Source of the DNA: Bacteroidota bacterium
Lineage (GTDB): Bacteria; Bacteroidota; Bacteroidia; NS11-12g; UBA955
DNA length: 6,020 nucleotides
Assembly (NCBI GenBank): GCA_947460045.1
Contig: CANHGC010000113.1
Coordinates: forward strand, 1-6,020
Direction of reading: 5' to 3'
A program made the position numbers and the translations under genes. Positions 1 to 5,650 of this stretch are shown in pieces. The stretch's first letter is position 1; every line of letters begins with the position of its first letter. The notes under the pieces were generated by a model, which was given only the letters and a program-made list of their open reading frames with translations, ran no database searches and was not told the origin of the DNA.

Positions 1-327
1 AACCAACTCCAATGGGCCGCCGCACAAGATGAACTCACCCTCGCCAACACCGAAACCGACCCATTCATTCAACTGCAATACCTGCGCCTCCGGGCCCGCA
101 TCGCCGCCAACAAAGCCCAATCTCTACCCCAATGCAATACCAACCCCAACCTGCCACAAACCCAACAAGCCCTGCAACTTTGGATTGAACTGTACCAAAA
201 GGAAGGACTCACACCCAACGACCTCCCCTTCGCCATTTCCGTCGCCGAACAAGCACAATCTGTCCAATACCTCACCCTTTGGAAACAAATGGCACAGGAT
301 TTGAAAACCCCTCCTACACAGAAATAA
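1..327 (+). CDS. C-terminal fragment of an unidentified protein, possibly tetratricopeptide-like (5' end outside window)
   Basis: Frame 1 is open from the first base to a TAA at 325-327, giving 108 residues of the C-terminal end; the start lies outside the window. The translation is rich in Gln, Ala and Leu, with amphipathic stretches such as ALQLWIELYQKEG and QYLTLWKQMAQDL, and reads like alpha-helical protein. No catalytic motif, signal peptide or membrane segment is visible in this part. Base composition is strongly C-rich and G-poor on the coding strand, as in genes 2-5, which supports this frame. A competing ORF in frame 2 (29-304) is Pro/Ser/Thr-rich and looks like a shadow. The stop is 19 bp before the DUF4292 gene, so the two are probably cotranscribed. 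In Bacteroidota a tetratricopeptide-repeat gene often precedes DUF4292 and EnvC-like genes, so a TPR protein is the best guess. That rests on gene context, since no clear TPR consensus is seen. Confidence 0.7.
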   Translation, partial: NQLQWAAAQDELTLANTETDPFIQLQYLRLRARIAANKAQSLPQCNTNPNLPQTQQALQLWIELYQKEGLTPNDLPFAISVAEQAQSVQYLTLWKQMAQDLKTPPTQK

Positions 328-346
328 CCCAAACGCCCATCGCCCC

Positions 347-1171
347 ATGAAATACTTCCTCGCCCTCTTCACCCTGCTCGCAGCCACCGCCACCCAAGCG
401 CAAGACAACAATCCCCAATATATTTCGCTGGCCAACAACCAATTGCCACAATCCAACAACTGGACCTACTTCACCGGCCGATACGATGTAACCGTAAACA
501 CCGGCGATCAACAAATTCCAGCCACCCTAAACCTGCGCATGAAACGCGACTCCATCGTCTGGTTCAGCATCAGCGCCAACATGGGCATCCAAATTCAAAT
601 CGCCAAAGGCATCATGCTCCGCGATACCCTCCACCTGGCCGATATCCACCACAAAGAATACTATGCGATTCCAGTGGCCGAAGCCAGCAAATACCTCTCC
701 ATCCCCCTCGGCGTGCAACACCTGCAACACTTGTTTGTTGGACAGCCCCTGGTAGATACCTGCAGCCCCCAACCCATCAACAACAGCAACTACAGCGTGA
801 AATTGCTCAACCAACTCATGTGCTATACCACCGTGGCCCAACCCTTGGTCATCGAATCAAAATTTGCACAACCCACCACCGAAACCAAGAAAGAATACGA
901 TGGTTTTTCCCAACTGCGATTCACAGAAATTACCACCCCAGACAAGCCCAAAGACAAAGTGGTCCTCGAACACAACCAATGGCTCGATGTCTCCAAAGAA
1001 TCTGGCAGCGCGTTCTCTTTTCTGCCCATGGCGATGAAAATCACATCCACCACTGCACAACAAACTGCACAAGTCGATTTCACGTTAACAACCGCTCGAT
1101 ACGATGTAATACCTTCGTACCCGTTCAAGATCGACGATTCCTACAAACGACAAACCCTACCACTGAAATAA
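347..1171 (+). CDS. DUF4292 family exported protein (LolA/LolB-like fold predicted)
   Basis: This 274-residue protein has a signal peptide at residues 1-18, with a hydrophobic core followed by ATQA and Q19 as the likely first mature residue. Residues about 40-135 fit DUF4292: a FTGRYDVTV strand, then RMKRDSIVWFSIS (65-77), a Gly-Ile motif (80-81), an 'I..RDTLHLAD' strand, and a helical stretch ending LQHLFVGQPL. The C-terminal YPFKIDDSYKR (258-268) matches the family's usual ending. The family is predicted to resemble the lipoprotein carriers LolA/LolB, but its function is not established. Many members are lipoproteins. This one has no cysteine in the signal region, so it is predicted to be a soluble periplasmic protein cut by signal peptidase I. 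The ATG at 347 directly precedes the signal peptide. The gene lies 19 bp after gene 1 and 3 bp before the EnvC-like gene, suggesting an envelope operon. No Shine-Dalgarno sequence is visible. Confidence 0.88.
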   Translation: MKYFLALFTLLAATATQAQDNNPQYISLANNQLPQSNNWTYFTGRYDVTVNTGDQQIPATLNLRMKRDSIVWFSISANMGIQIQIAKGIMLRDTLHLADIHHKEYYAIPVAEASKYLSIPLGVQHLQHLFVGQPLVDTCSPQPINNSNYSVKLLNQLMCYTTVAQPLVIESKFAQPTTETKKEYDGFSQLRFTEITTPDKPKDKVVLEHNQWLDVSKESGSAFSFLPMAMKITSTTAQQTAQVDFTLTTARYDVIPSYPFKIDDSYKRQTLPLK

Positions 1172-1174
1172 ACC

Positions 1175-2422
1175 TTGCGCATCCTGGCCTTCATATTGCT
1201 GCTGATTGCCTCCCTGTTTCCAAACACCGGAGAAGCCCAATCGCGCAAACAACTCGAAGCCAAACGCAAAAAAATGCAGCGAGTGATCGCCGAGCAAAGA
1301 AAAGCCCTTTCCTCCACCCAAAAGGAAAAAACGGTTACCCTCGATAAACTCAATTCACTCAACCAAATCATCCAACAACGACAAGTAGTTATCAAGAACC
1401 TGGGTGTTGAAATCCGCTCAGTTAACTACGAATTGTCGCAAAAACAGAAATTTCTCGATAGCCTCACCAAAGAGCACGATTCCCAAAAACTCAAGCTCAA
1501 AAAGACCATCGTTAAAGCCTATAAAACACGCAAAAGCGGGCGTGAAATTGCCTTTGTTTTCTCTTCCAAATCCATCGCACAAGCCATGCGCCGGTGGAAA
1601 TACATCCGCAAAATCTCTGGCTATCGCCGCCACCAAATCTCCACCATCGTGGCACAAGCCCAATCGCTAGGAAAAACCATCAACCAACTCGAAAGCGTAA
1701 AGCAAGAAAAATCGGTGTTGATGGGTGAAAACGAAAAAGAATCCAAAGAACTTGAAGTTGATAAGCAGTCCAAACAAACCCTGGTCAAACAACTTTCAGG
1801 CAGAGAAGAAGAACTCAGAGACCGAATTCGCGACAACGAAAAAGCCATCGCCCGACTCAACAATGAAATCAGTCGATTGATTGCCCGTGAAATAGAAGCC
1901 GAAAGGAAAAGAAAGGCCCGCGCCGTATCCAGTTCAGCCAAATCCAGAAGCGGCAAAACCGGAAACGCCGAAAAAGAAAACACCCTATCGCCCCAAGCCC
2001 GAGCCATCGGCGGTGCGTTCTCGAAAAACAGAGGCAACCTCCCCTGGCCCGTTGAGCGCGGTTTCATCTCCCAATCTTTTGGCGTGCACGAACACCCCGA
2101 TCTGGAAGGCATCACCACCGTGAACAATGGCGTAGACATTACATCGCCCCGCGGCGCCCTCGCCAGTGCTGTGTTTGAAGGTACCGTTAGCGCCATTCTC
2201 AACATACCCGGACAAGGTCAGGCCGTTCTCCTCAACCATGGCGATTTTTTCACCGTTTATTCCCACCTATCCGTAGTTTTGGTAGAGAAAGGACAAGTGA
2301 TCCGCATGAACCAACACATCGGCAAAGTAATGACCGATGAAGATGGCAAAGCCGTTCTACAATTCCAAGTATGGCACGGTCAAGAAAAACAAAACCCCCA
2401 AAGCTGGCTCAAGGGCAAGTAA
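1175..2422 (+). CDS. EnvC-like murein hydrolase activator, coiled coil plus degenerate LytM/M23 domain
   Basis: The protein has 415 residues. Residues 1-21 form a signal peptide (hydrophobic core, then GEA before Q22). A long charged coiled coil spans about 22-245, followed by a Ser/Lys-rich linker (about 246-275) and a C-terminal LytM (peptidase M23) domain from about 288, opening with LPWPVERGFISQSFG. The order matches EnvC, which activates cell-wall amidases at division. The zinc site is degraded: the HxGxD motif reads N317-N-G-V-D321, and the HxH motif reads V394-L-Q396. H364 in YSHL and D321 remain. Such loss is known for EnvC-type activators, so a non-enzymatic role is inferred. The start is TTG at 1175; the next in-frame ATG (about 1274) would remove the signal peptide. 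The upstream gene ends in the same frame, with only the codon ACC between its stop and this start. Translational coupling is likely. Confidence 0.9.
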   Translation: MRILAFILLLIASLFPNTGEAQSRKQLEAKRKKMQRVIAEQRKALSSTQKEKTVTLDKLNSLNQIIQQRQVVIKNLGVEIRSVNYELSQKQKFLDSLTKEHDSQKLKLKKTIVKAYKTRKSGREIAFVFSSKSIAQAMRRWKYIRKISGYRRHQISTIVAQAQSLGKTINQLESVKQEKSVLMGENEKESKELEVDKQSKQTLVKQLSGREEELRDRIRDNEKAIARLNNEISRLIAREIEAERKRKARAVSSSAKSRSGKTGNAEKENTLSPQARAIGGAFSKNRGNLPWPVERGFISQSFGVHEHPDLEGITTVNNGVDITSPRGALASAVFEGTVSAILNIPGQGQAVLLNHGDFFTVYSHLSVVLVEKGQVIRMNQHIGKVMTDEDGKAVLQFQVWHGQEKQNPQSWLKGK

Positions 2423-2443
2423 ACAATTCCCATTCCTTATCTA

Positions 2444-2451
2444 TATCTTTG
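2444..2451 (+). promoter_or_regulatory. Possible -7 box (TAnnTTTG) just before the dehydrogenase gene
   Basis: TATCTTTG fits the Bacteroidota -7 consensus TAnnTTTG exactly. It ends 4 nt before the ATG at 2456. No clear TTG-type -33 box is seen at the right distance (around 2420-2427 the sequence is AAACAATT), which weakens the call. If active, transcription would begin about at the start codon and give a leaderless or nearly leaderless mRNA. Read-through from the EnvC-like gene, which ends 33 bp upstream, is an alternative source of transcript. Confidence 0.4.
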
Positions 2452-2455
2452 AATC

Positions 2456-3301
2456 ATGATGAAAGTGGCAGTCATTGGCGCCGGTGTGATGGGTTCAGGT
2501 ATCGCATTGTGTAGCATACAAGCAGGGTACCCCACCGTGCTGTTCGATGTAAACGAAACCGCCCTCCAACGAGGCATGGATTACATCCAATCGCAATTGA
2601 AAGTGGCCGTATCCAAAGGCAAAACCACCCAAGAAAAAGTAGATGCCGCCCTGTTGCTGCTATCAGCCACACCCCACAGAGAAACCCTCGTGGCAGACTT
2701 CATCATCGAAGCCGTTCTCGAACAACTGCCCATCAAACGAGAACTGTTCCAATTCCTAGAGACCATCAACAGCGAAAAAACTCTCTTCGCCACCAATACC
2801 TCTAGCATCCCCATCACCCAAATCGCTGCGGCACTCAAACACCCCAATCGATTGGTGGGCGTGCACTTCTTTAACCCCGCACACATCATGAAGCTCGTGG
2901 AAGTCATCAAAGGCGTTGCCACCGATGCCGCAAGCGCCGAAATCGCCTTCAACTGGTCGCAATCCCTGGGCAAAACCACCGTATACGCCGCTGATGCACC
3001 CGGGTTTATCGTGAATCGCGTGGCCCGCCATTACTACGTGGAAAGCCTCAAAGCCCTCGAAGAAAATGTGGCCCCCCTGCAAACCATCGATCGCCTCCTT
3101 GAAAGCTCAGGCTTCAAAATGGGACCCTTCAAACTCATGGACCTCATCGGTGTTGATACCAACTTCAGCGTCACCAGCTCCATGTTTCAACAGTTTCATT
3201 ACGATCCCAAATTCCGCCCCAACCGCATCCAACAACAAAAAGTAGATGCCGGCCACCACGGTAGAAAAACCAAACAAGGCTTCTACTCCTACGAAGATTG
3301 A
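2456..3301 (+). CDS. 3-hydroxyacyl-CoA (3-hydroxybutyryl-CoA) dehydrogenase, NAD-dependent
   Basis: This 281-residue protein is the usual length for single-function 3-hydroxybutyryl-CoA dehydrogenases. It oxidises (S)-3-hydroxyacyl-CoA to 3-ketoacyl-CoA with NAD+, or the reverse, in the cytoplasm. The N-terminal Rossmann domain has GAGVMGSG (8-15) and D31 at the end of strand 2. The sequence ATNTSSIPIT carries S116. GVHFFNPAHIMKLVEVI supplies the catalytic pair H137 and E149, and PGFIVNR contains N187. The spacing of S116, H137, E149 and N187 agrees with the characterised mammalian enzyme. The C-terminal domain ends with the typical MDLIGVDTN and GRKTKQGFY motifs. No hydratase or thiolase domain is fused and no beta-oxidation gene is adjacent, so its pathway (fatty-acid or aromatic degradation, or butyrate-type metabolism) cannot be fixed. 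Two tandem ATG codons (2456, 2459) could each serve as start. It has no signal peptide, unlike its neighbours. Confidence 0.95.
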   Translation: MMKVAVIGAGVMGSGIALCSIQAGYPTVLFDVNETALQRGMDYIQSQLKVAVSKGKTTQEKVDAALLLLSATPHRETLVADFIIEAVLEQLPIKRELFQFLETINSEKTLFATNTSSIPITQIAAALKHPNRLVGVHFFNPAHIMKLVEVIKGVATDAASAEIAFNWSQSLGKTTVYAADAPGFIVNRVARHYYVESLKALEENVAPLQTIDRLLESSGFKMGPFKLMDLIGVDTNFSVTSSMFQQFHYDPKFRPNRIQQQKVDAGHHGRKTKQGFYSYED

Positions 3302-3326
3302 ACAGCATCAACCCAACTTGCACAAT

Positions 3327-3788
3327 ATGAAGAAGTTATACGTCACCGCCGTTTGTTTTCTCGCAGCGATGCTTCCCCTTCTTCACAGTTGTAACGATGG
3401 CAATCGCGTAACCGAACAAATCCCAACAGGACCCGTAAACATCAACATCGACCTCAACCTGCCCGCCTACATGAACCTCGCCAACCCCGGCAGCCATGGC
3501 TATTTCGAAGGGGGCGTGAAAGGCGTTTTGGTAGTCCACGATTACGACGATACCTGGTACGCTTTCGAAAGAGGATGCGCCTTTGAACCCCTCTCCACCT
3601 GCTCCAAAATATGGGTCGATTCCGTGAGCATCCAACTTCAATGCGGAACCCCCACCAGCACAGGATTTCAACCCTGCTGCTCTTCCAAATTTACCTATGC
3701 AGGATTCCCCCTCCAAGGTGAAGCCCGTGGCAGATTGGCCCGATACCAAATCCAACGCAATGGCAACGCCATTATGGTATACAATTAA
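3327..3788 (+). CDS. Small lipoprotein with degenerate Rieske-like domain
   Basis: This is a 153-residue protein. The ATG at 3327 is chosen because it directly precedes a lipoprotein signal peptide with a lipobox LHSC at C22. An in-frame start at 3246 would add 27 residues that overlap the dehydrogenase gene and bury the signal. After C22 come NINIDLNLPAYMNL and GGVKGVLVVHDYDDTWYAFERGC. These resemble the N-terminal strands and first metal loop of Rieske-fold proteins, and a PCC-S-S-K-F segment (116-122) sits where CPCHGSxF would be. The canonical cluster ligands are largely missing: the first loop has C84-A-F86 for CxH, and the second has Q115 and C118 for the Cys and His ligands. Cysteines at 84, 92, 106, 117 and 118 could form disulfides. 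Similar small proteins occur widely in Bacteroidota with no known role. Binding of a [2Fe-2S] cluster is doubtful. The gene starts 25 bp after the dehydrogenase and may share its transcript. Confidence 0.85.
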   Translation: MKKLYVTAVCFLAAMLPLLHSCNDGNRVTEQIPTGPVNINIDLNLPAYMNLANPGSHGYFEGGVKGVLVVHDYDDTWYAFERGCAFEPLSTCSKIWVDSVSIQLQCGTPTSTGFQPCCSSKFTYAGFPLQGEARGRLARYQIQRNGNAIMVYN

Positions 3789-3849
3789 CATTGCAACCCA
3801 AATTTTCTTTAGTCCCTCAAAGAGATGGAAATAAAAAATGGGCAAAATT

Positions 3850-3872
3850 TGTTAAAAAAGTTTTTTTTAACA
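3850..3872. repeat. AT-rich inverted repeat at the porin promoter
   Basis: The arms TGTTAAAAAA (3850-3859) and TTTTTTAACA (3863-3872) are perfectly complementary over 10 bp around GTT. The repeat ends 10 nt before the TATATTTG box, so its right arm covers the expected -33 region. It may be an operator, an AT-rich upstream promoter element, or intrinsically bent DNA. It has no G/C stem and is unlikely to be a terminator. Confidence 0.7.
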
Positions 3873-3882
3873 CACCATTTCC

Positions 3883-3890
3883 TATATTTG
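3883..3890 (+). promoter_or_regulatory. -7 promoter box (TATATTTG) of the OmpA-family gene
   Basis: TATATTTG is a perfect match to the Bacteroidota -7 consensus TAnnTTTG. It lies in the 136-bp gap before the porin gene, 34 nt upstream of the ATG. This implies a 5' leader of roughly 30 nt containing the Shine-Dalgarno sequence. The -33 region is a run of T (3861-3868) inside an inverted repeat and has no exact TTTG. The strong box, the independent leader and the biased codon use all point to a highly expressed gene. Confidence 0.7.
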
Positions 3891-3913
3891 TCAACTACTA
3901 TAACCCTATCATC

Positions 3914-3919
3914 AAGGAA
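3914..3919 (+). promoter_or_regulatory. Shine-Dalgarno sequence of the OmpA-family gene
   Basis: AAGGAA ends 5 nt before the ATG at 3925. It is the only clear Shine-Dalgarno sequence in the window; the other genes lack one, as is common in Bacteroidota. It supports the 3925 start over the out-of-frame TTG start at 3791. Confidence 0.6.
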
Positions 3920-3924
3920 TTTCT

Positions 3925-5556
3925 ATGCAAAAAAACTACTTTAAATCAACCGTTTTTGCAGCACTCGCATCCCTTTGCACAGTGCCCGCTCAAGCTCAAT
4001 CACCAGGATCCCACTCCCTCGAAATCGGTGGTGGTATTCACGAATATATGGGTGACTTGGGGTCGTCTTTGGGTTTTGCCCGTAGACCCGACTACCAAGC
4101 CGTTCAATTGAATTTTGGTTATTACCTCAATCCAGCTTTGGACTTGGTGGCCAATTTTTCAACGGGTGACTTAGGTTATGCACGTAAATGGGAAGGTTGG
4201 GACCTTCGTCCAGAATACCAATACCAATCGTTCCGTGCCAACCTCGCTGATTTAACAGTAGGTGTGCGTTACAAATTGAACAACGGAAGCATCCTTTCAG
4301 AAGACGCCAAAATCGCCCCTTACTTCCAAGCCGGTATCGGTGGATTCTACGCCCACAGCAAAGTGACTTGGGGTCCCCATCCATACGTACAAGATGAATT
4401 TTATGCTGACCTTACCAAAAAGCCAGCCATTACAGAGTTGAATGGTGCCGTTCAAGGTGCTTTCGGTATCAACTTCTTTATCACTGAAAGAATTGGTTTG
4501 CGTTATAGCTTCACCGCTACTTACACCATGTCTGATATTTGGGATGGTGCAACACAATCATACCCAGATCCAGTACACAACATCTACAAGCACCAGTTGT
4601 GGCGCACAAACGACATGTATGCATTGCATGCATTGTCTTTAACCTTTGCCGTGGGTGAAGGTACCGGTTCAGGTCCAAAAGCCCCCAAAGACAAAGACGA
4701 AGATGGTGTTCCAGACAAATACGATTTGTGTAAGAATACCGAAGCCAAATACCGTCGTTATGTTGATAGCGTAGGATGTCCTGCAGATACCGACAAAGAC
4801 GGAATCCTCGATGCCGATGATAAGTGTCCTGACGTTGCTGGTCCTGCCGAATTCAACGGTTGCCCTGACTCAGACGCTGATGGTATCCAAGATAAAGTAG
4901 ATGCTTGTCCGAACCTCGCTGGTATCGCCAAATTCAACGGTTGCCCCGATACAGATGGCGACGGTGTTTCTGATAAAGAAGATGGCTGTCCTACAGTAGC
5001 CGGTTCAGCTGCCTTCGGTGGTTGCCCTGATACAGATGGTGATGGTGTAGAAGATCGCAAAGACAAATGCCCCAACATCGCCGGTGCTATCGCAGGTGAA
5101 GGTTGCCCTGATACAGATGGTGACGGTGTATTCAACAACATCGACAAATGTCCTGAAATTGCCGGTACTGTAGCTAGCAAAGGTTGCCCTGAAATCAAAA
5201 GAGAAGTGGTTCAAAAAATCGCTTTGGCCGCCAAAGGCATCAATTTCGAAAATGGTAAAGCCGTGATCACTGCAAGTTCTTTCAAGAGCTTGGATGACTT
5301 GGCCACCTTGTTGAATACCTACCCAGGTGCAAGTGTTGAAATTCAAGGGCACACCGATAACAACGGTGCCGCTGAAGCCAACAAAACTTTGAGCCAAGAT
5401 CGCGCCAATGCAGTTAAACGTTACTTGTCTGCTGGTGGTGTTGCTGAAGCCCGCATGACAGCAGTAGGTTATGGTCAAGAAATGCCCATCGCCGACAACG
5501 CTACCCCTGCCGGTAAAGCGAAAAACCGTCGCGTAGATTTCAAATTGAGCTACTAA
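3925..5556 (+). CDS. OmpA-family outer membrane protein: beta-barrel, six thrombospondin type 3-like repeats, OmpA peptidoglycan-binding domain
   Basis: The protein has 543 residues. The signal peptide covers 1-24 (PAQA before Q25). Residues about 28-243 are an outer-membrane beta-barrel of alternating strands, opening SLEIGGGIHEYMGDLG, reminiscent of the Bacteroidota barrel families near DUF6089. Residues 256-421 hold six calcium-type Asp-rich repeats of the form DxDxDGxxDxxDxC, starting at 256, 288, 315, 342, 369 and 396. Twelve cysteines fall in six likely disulfide pairs (269/285, 301/313, 328/340, 355/367, 382/394, 409/421). Residues about 430-541 are an OmpA C-terminal domain; D478 (GHTD) and R493 (LSQDRA) match the two residues that bind diaminopimelate in peptidoglycan. 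The protein probably anchors the outer membrane to the wall through a rigid stalk. It has its own promoter, Shine-Dalgarno sequence and strong terminator. Its codons favour TTG for Leu and GGT for Gly, unlike the C-ending bias of its neighbours, consistent with high expression. Confidence 0.95.
   Translation: MQKNYFKSTVFAALASLCTVPAQAQSPGSHSLEIGGGIHEYMGDLGSSLGFARRPDYQAVQLNFGYYLNPALDLVANFSTGDLGYARKWEGWDLRPEYQYQSFRANLADLTVGVRYKLNNGSILSEDAKIAPYFQAGIGGFYAHSKVTWGPHPYVQDEFYADLTKKPAITELNGAVQGAFGINFFITERIGLRYSFTATYTMSDIWDGATQSYPDPVHNIYKHQLWRTNDMYALHALSLTFAVGEGTGSGPKAPKDKDEDGVPDKYDLCKNTEAKYRRYVDSVGCPADTDKDGILDADDKCPDVAGPAEFNGCPDSDADGIQDKVDACPNLAGIAKFNGCPDTDGDGVSDKEDGCPTVAGSAAFGGCPDTDGDGVEDRKDKCPNIAGAIAGEGCPDTDGDGVFNNIDKCPEIAGTVASKGCPEIKREVVQKIALAAKGINFENGKAVITASSFKSLDDLATLLNTYPGASVEIQGHTDNNGAAEANKTLSQDRANAVKRYLSAGGVAEARMTAVGYGQEMPIADNATPAGKAKNRRVDFKLSY
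4690..5187 (+). repeat. Thrombospondin type 3-like repeats, 81-nt period, within the OmpA-family gene
   Basis: The Asp-rich repeats are spaced exactly 27 residues (81 nt) apart from the second onward. The GGT-TGC junction recurs at 4858, 4939, 5020, 5101 and 5182. The DNA is close to identical in the later units: a 21-nt block beginning GGTTGCCCTGATACAG recurs at 5020 and 5101, and with two silent changes at 4939. The first repeat (4690) is more diverged and is followed by a longer spacer of 32 residues to the second. The run of near-identical DNA suggests expansion by unit duplication. Confidence 0.9.
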
Positions 5557-5587
5557 GACCTCATCAAAAAATAGATTTTTCAATCGC

Positions 5588-5634
5588 ATAGGAAACAAAA
5601 AGGGCGCCCAATGGGCGCCCTTTTTGTTTCCTAT
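5588..5634. terminator. Strong bidirectional Rho-independent terminator
   Basis: A perfect 23-bp inverted repeat (5588-5610 and 5612-5634) is centred on one base, A5611. The core hairpin is GGGCGCCC/GGGCGCCC with CCAATGG at the tip. It is flanked by AAAAA on the left (5597-5601) and TTTTT on the right (5621-5625), so it can stop transcription from either side. It lies 31 bp after the porin stop codon. Pairing continues beyond the T-tract for nine more bases. It ends 16 bp before the next gene. Confidence 0.93.
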
Positions 5635-5638
5635 CACC

Positions 5639-5646
5639 TAACTTCG
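5639..5646 (+). promoter_or_regulatory. Weak possible -7 box before the M1 peptidase gene
   Basis: TAACTTCG differs from TAnnTTTG at one base and ends 4 nt before the ATG at 5651, the same spacing as the box before the dehydrogenase gene. The nearest TTTG (5623-5626) is only 12 bp upstream, too close for a normal -33 box, and lies inside the terminator. The call is tentative. Some promoter is expected here because the terminator isolates this gene from upstream transcription. Confidence 0.25.
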
Positions 5647-5650
5647 TTTT

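Noticed and set aside
29..304. 91-residue ORF in frame 2 at the left edge
   Set aside because: It is low-complexity (Pro/Ser/Thr/Asn), overlaps an open frame 1 that runs through the edge to a stop near the next gene, and matches the C-rich shadow expected from frame 1.
820..1347. 175-residue ORF spanning the junction of the DUF4292 and EnvC-like genes
   Set aside because: It is Arg/His/Thr-rich with no domain, and overlaps two well-supported genes in another frame.
1621..2205. 194-residue minus-strand ORF inside the EnvC-like gene
   Set aside because: It is Ser/Leu/Arg-rich antisense of the coiled coil, with no promoter, ribosome binding site or recognisable domain.
3246..3326. Upstream in-frame extension of the Rieske-like lipoprotein
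   Set aside because: It would overlap the end of the dehydrogenase gene and place 27 polar residues before the lipoprotein signal peptide. The ATG at 3327 fits the signal peptide.
3799..3851. Inverted repeat CAAATTTT / AAAATTTG with 37-nt spacer after the Rieske-like gene
   Set aside because: It has short, AT-only arms with a long spacer and no T-tract; probably chance in AT-rich intergenic DNA, not a terminator.
3791..4111. 106-residue ORF overlapping the start of the porin gene
   Set aside because: It needs a TTG start, contains the porin promoter and leader, and continues out of frame into the porin.
4621..4640. Short direct repeat GCATTGCATGCATTG in the porin gene
   Set aside because: It encodes the ordinary barrel strand ALHAL; too short to indicate an element or target-site duplication.
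4758..5637. Minus-strand ORFs (4758-5198 and 5005-5637) across the repeat region
   Set aside because: They are repetitive shadows of the Asp-rich repeats in the porin, with the repeat periodicity copied in antisense.
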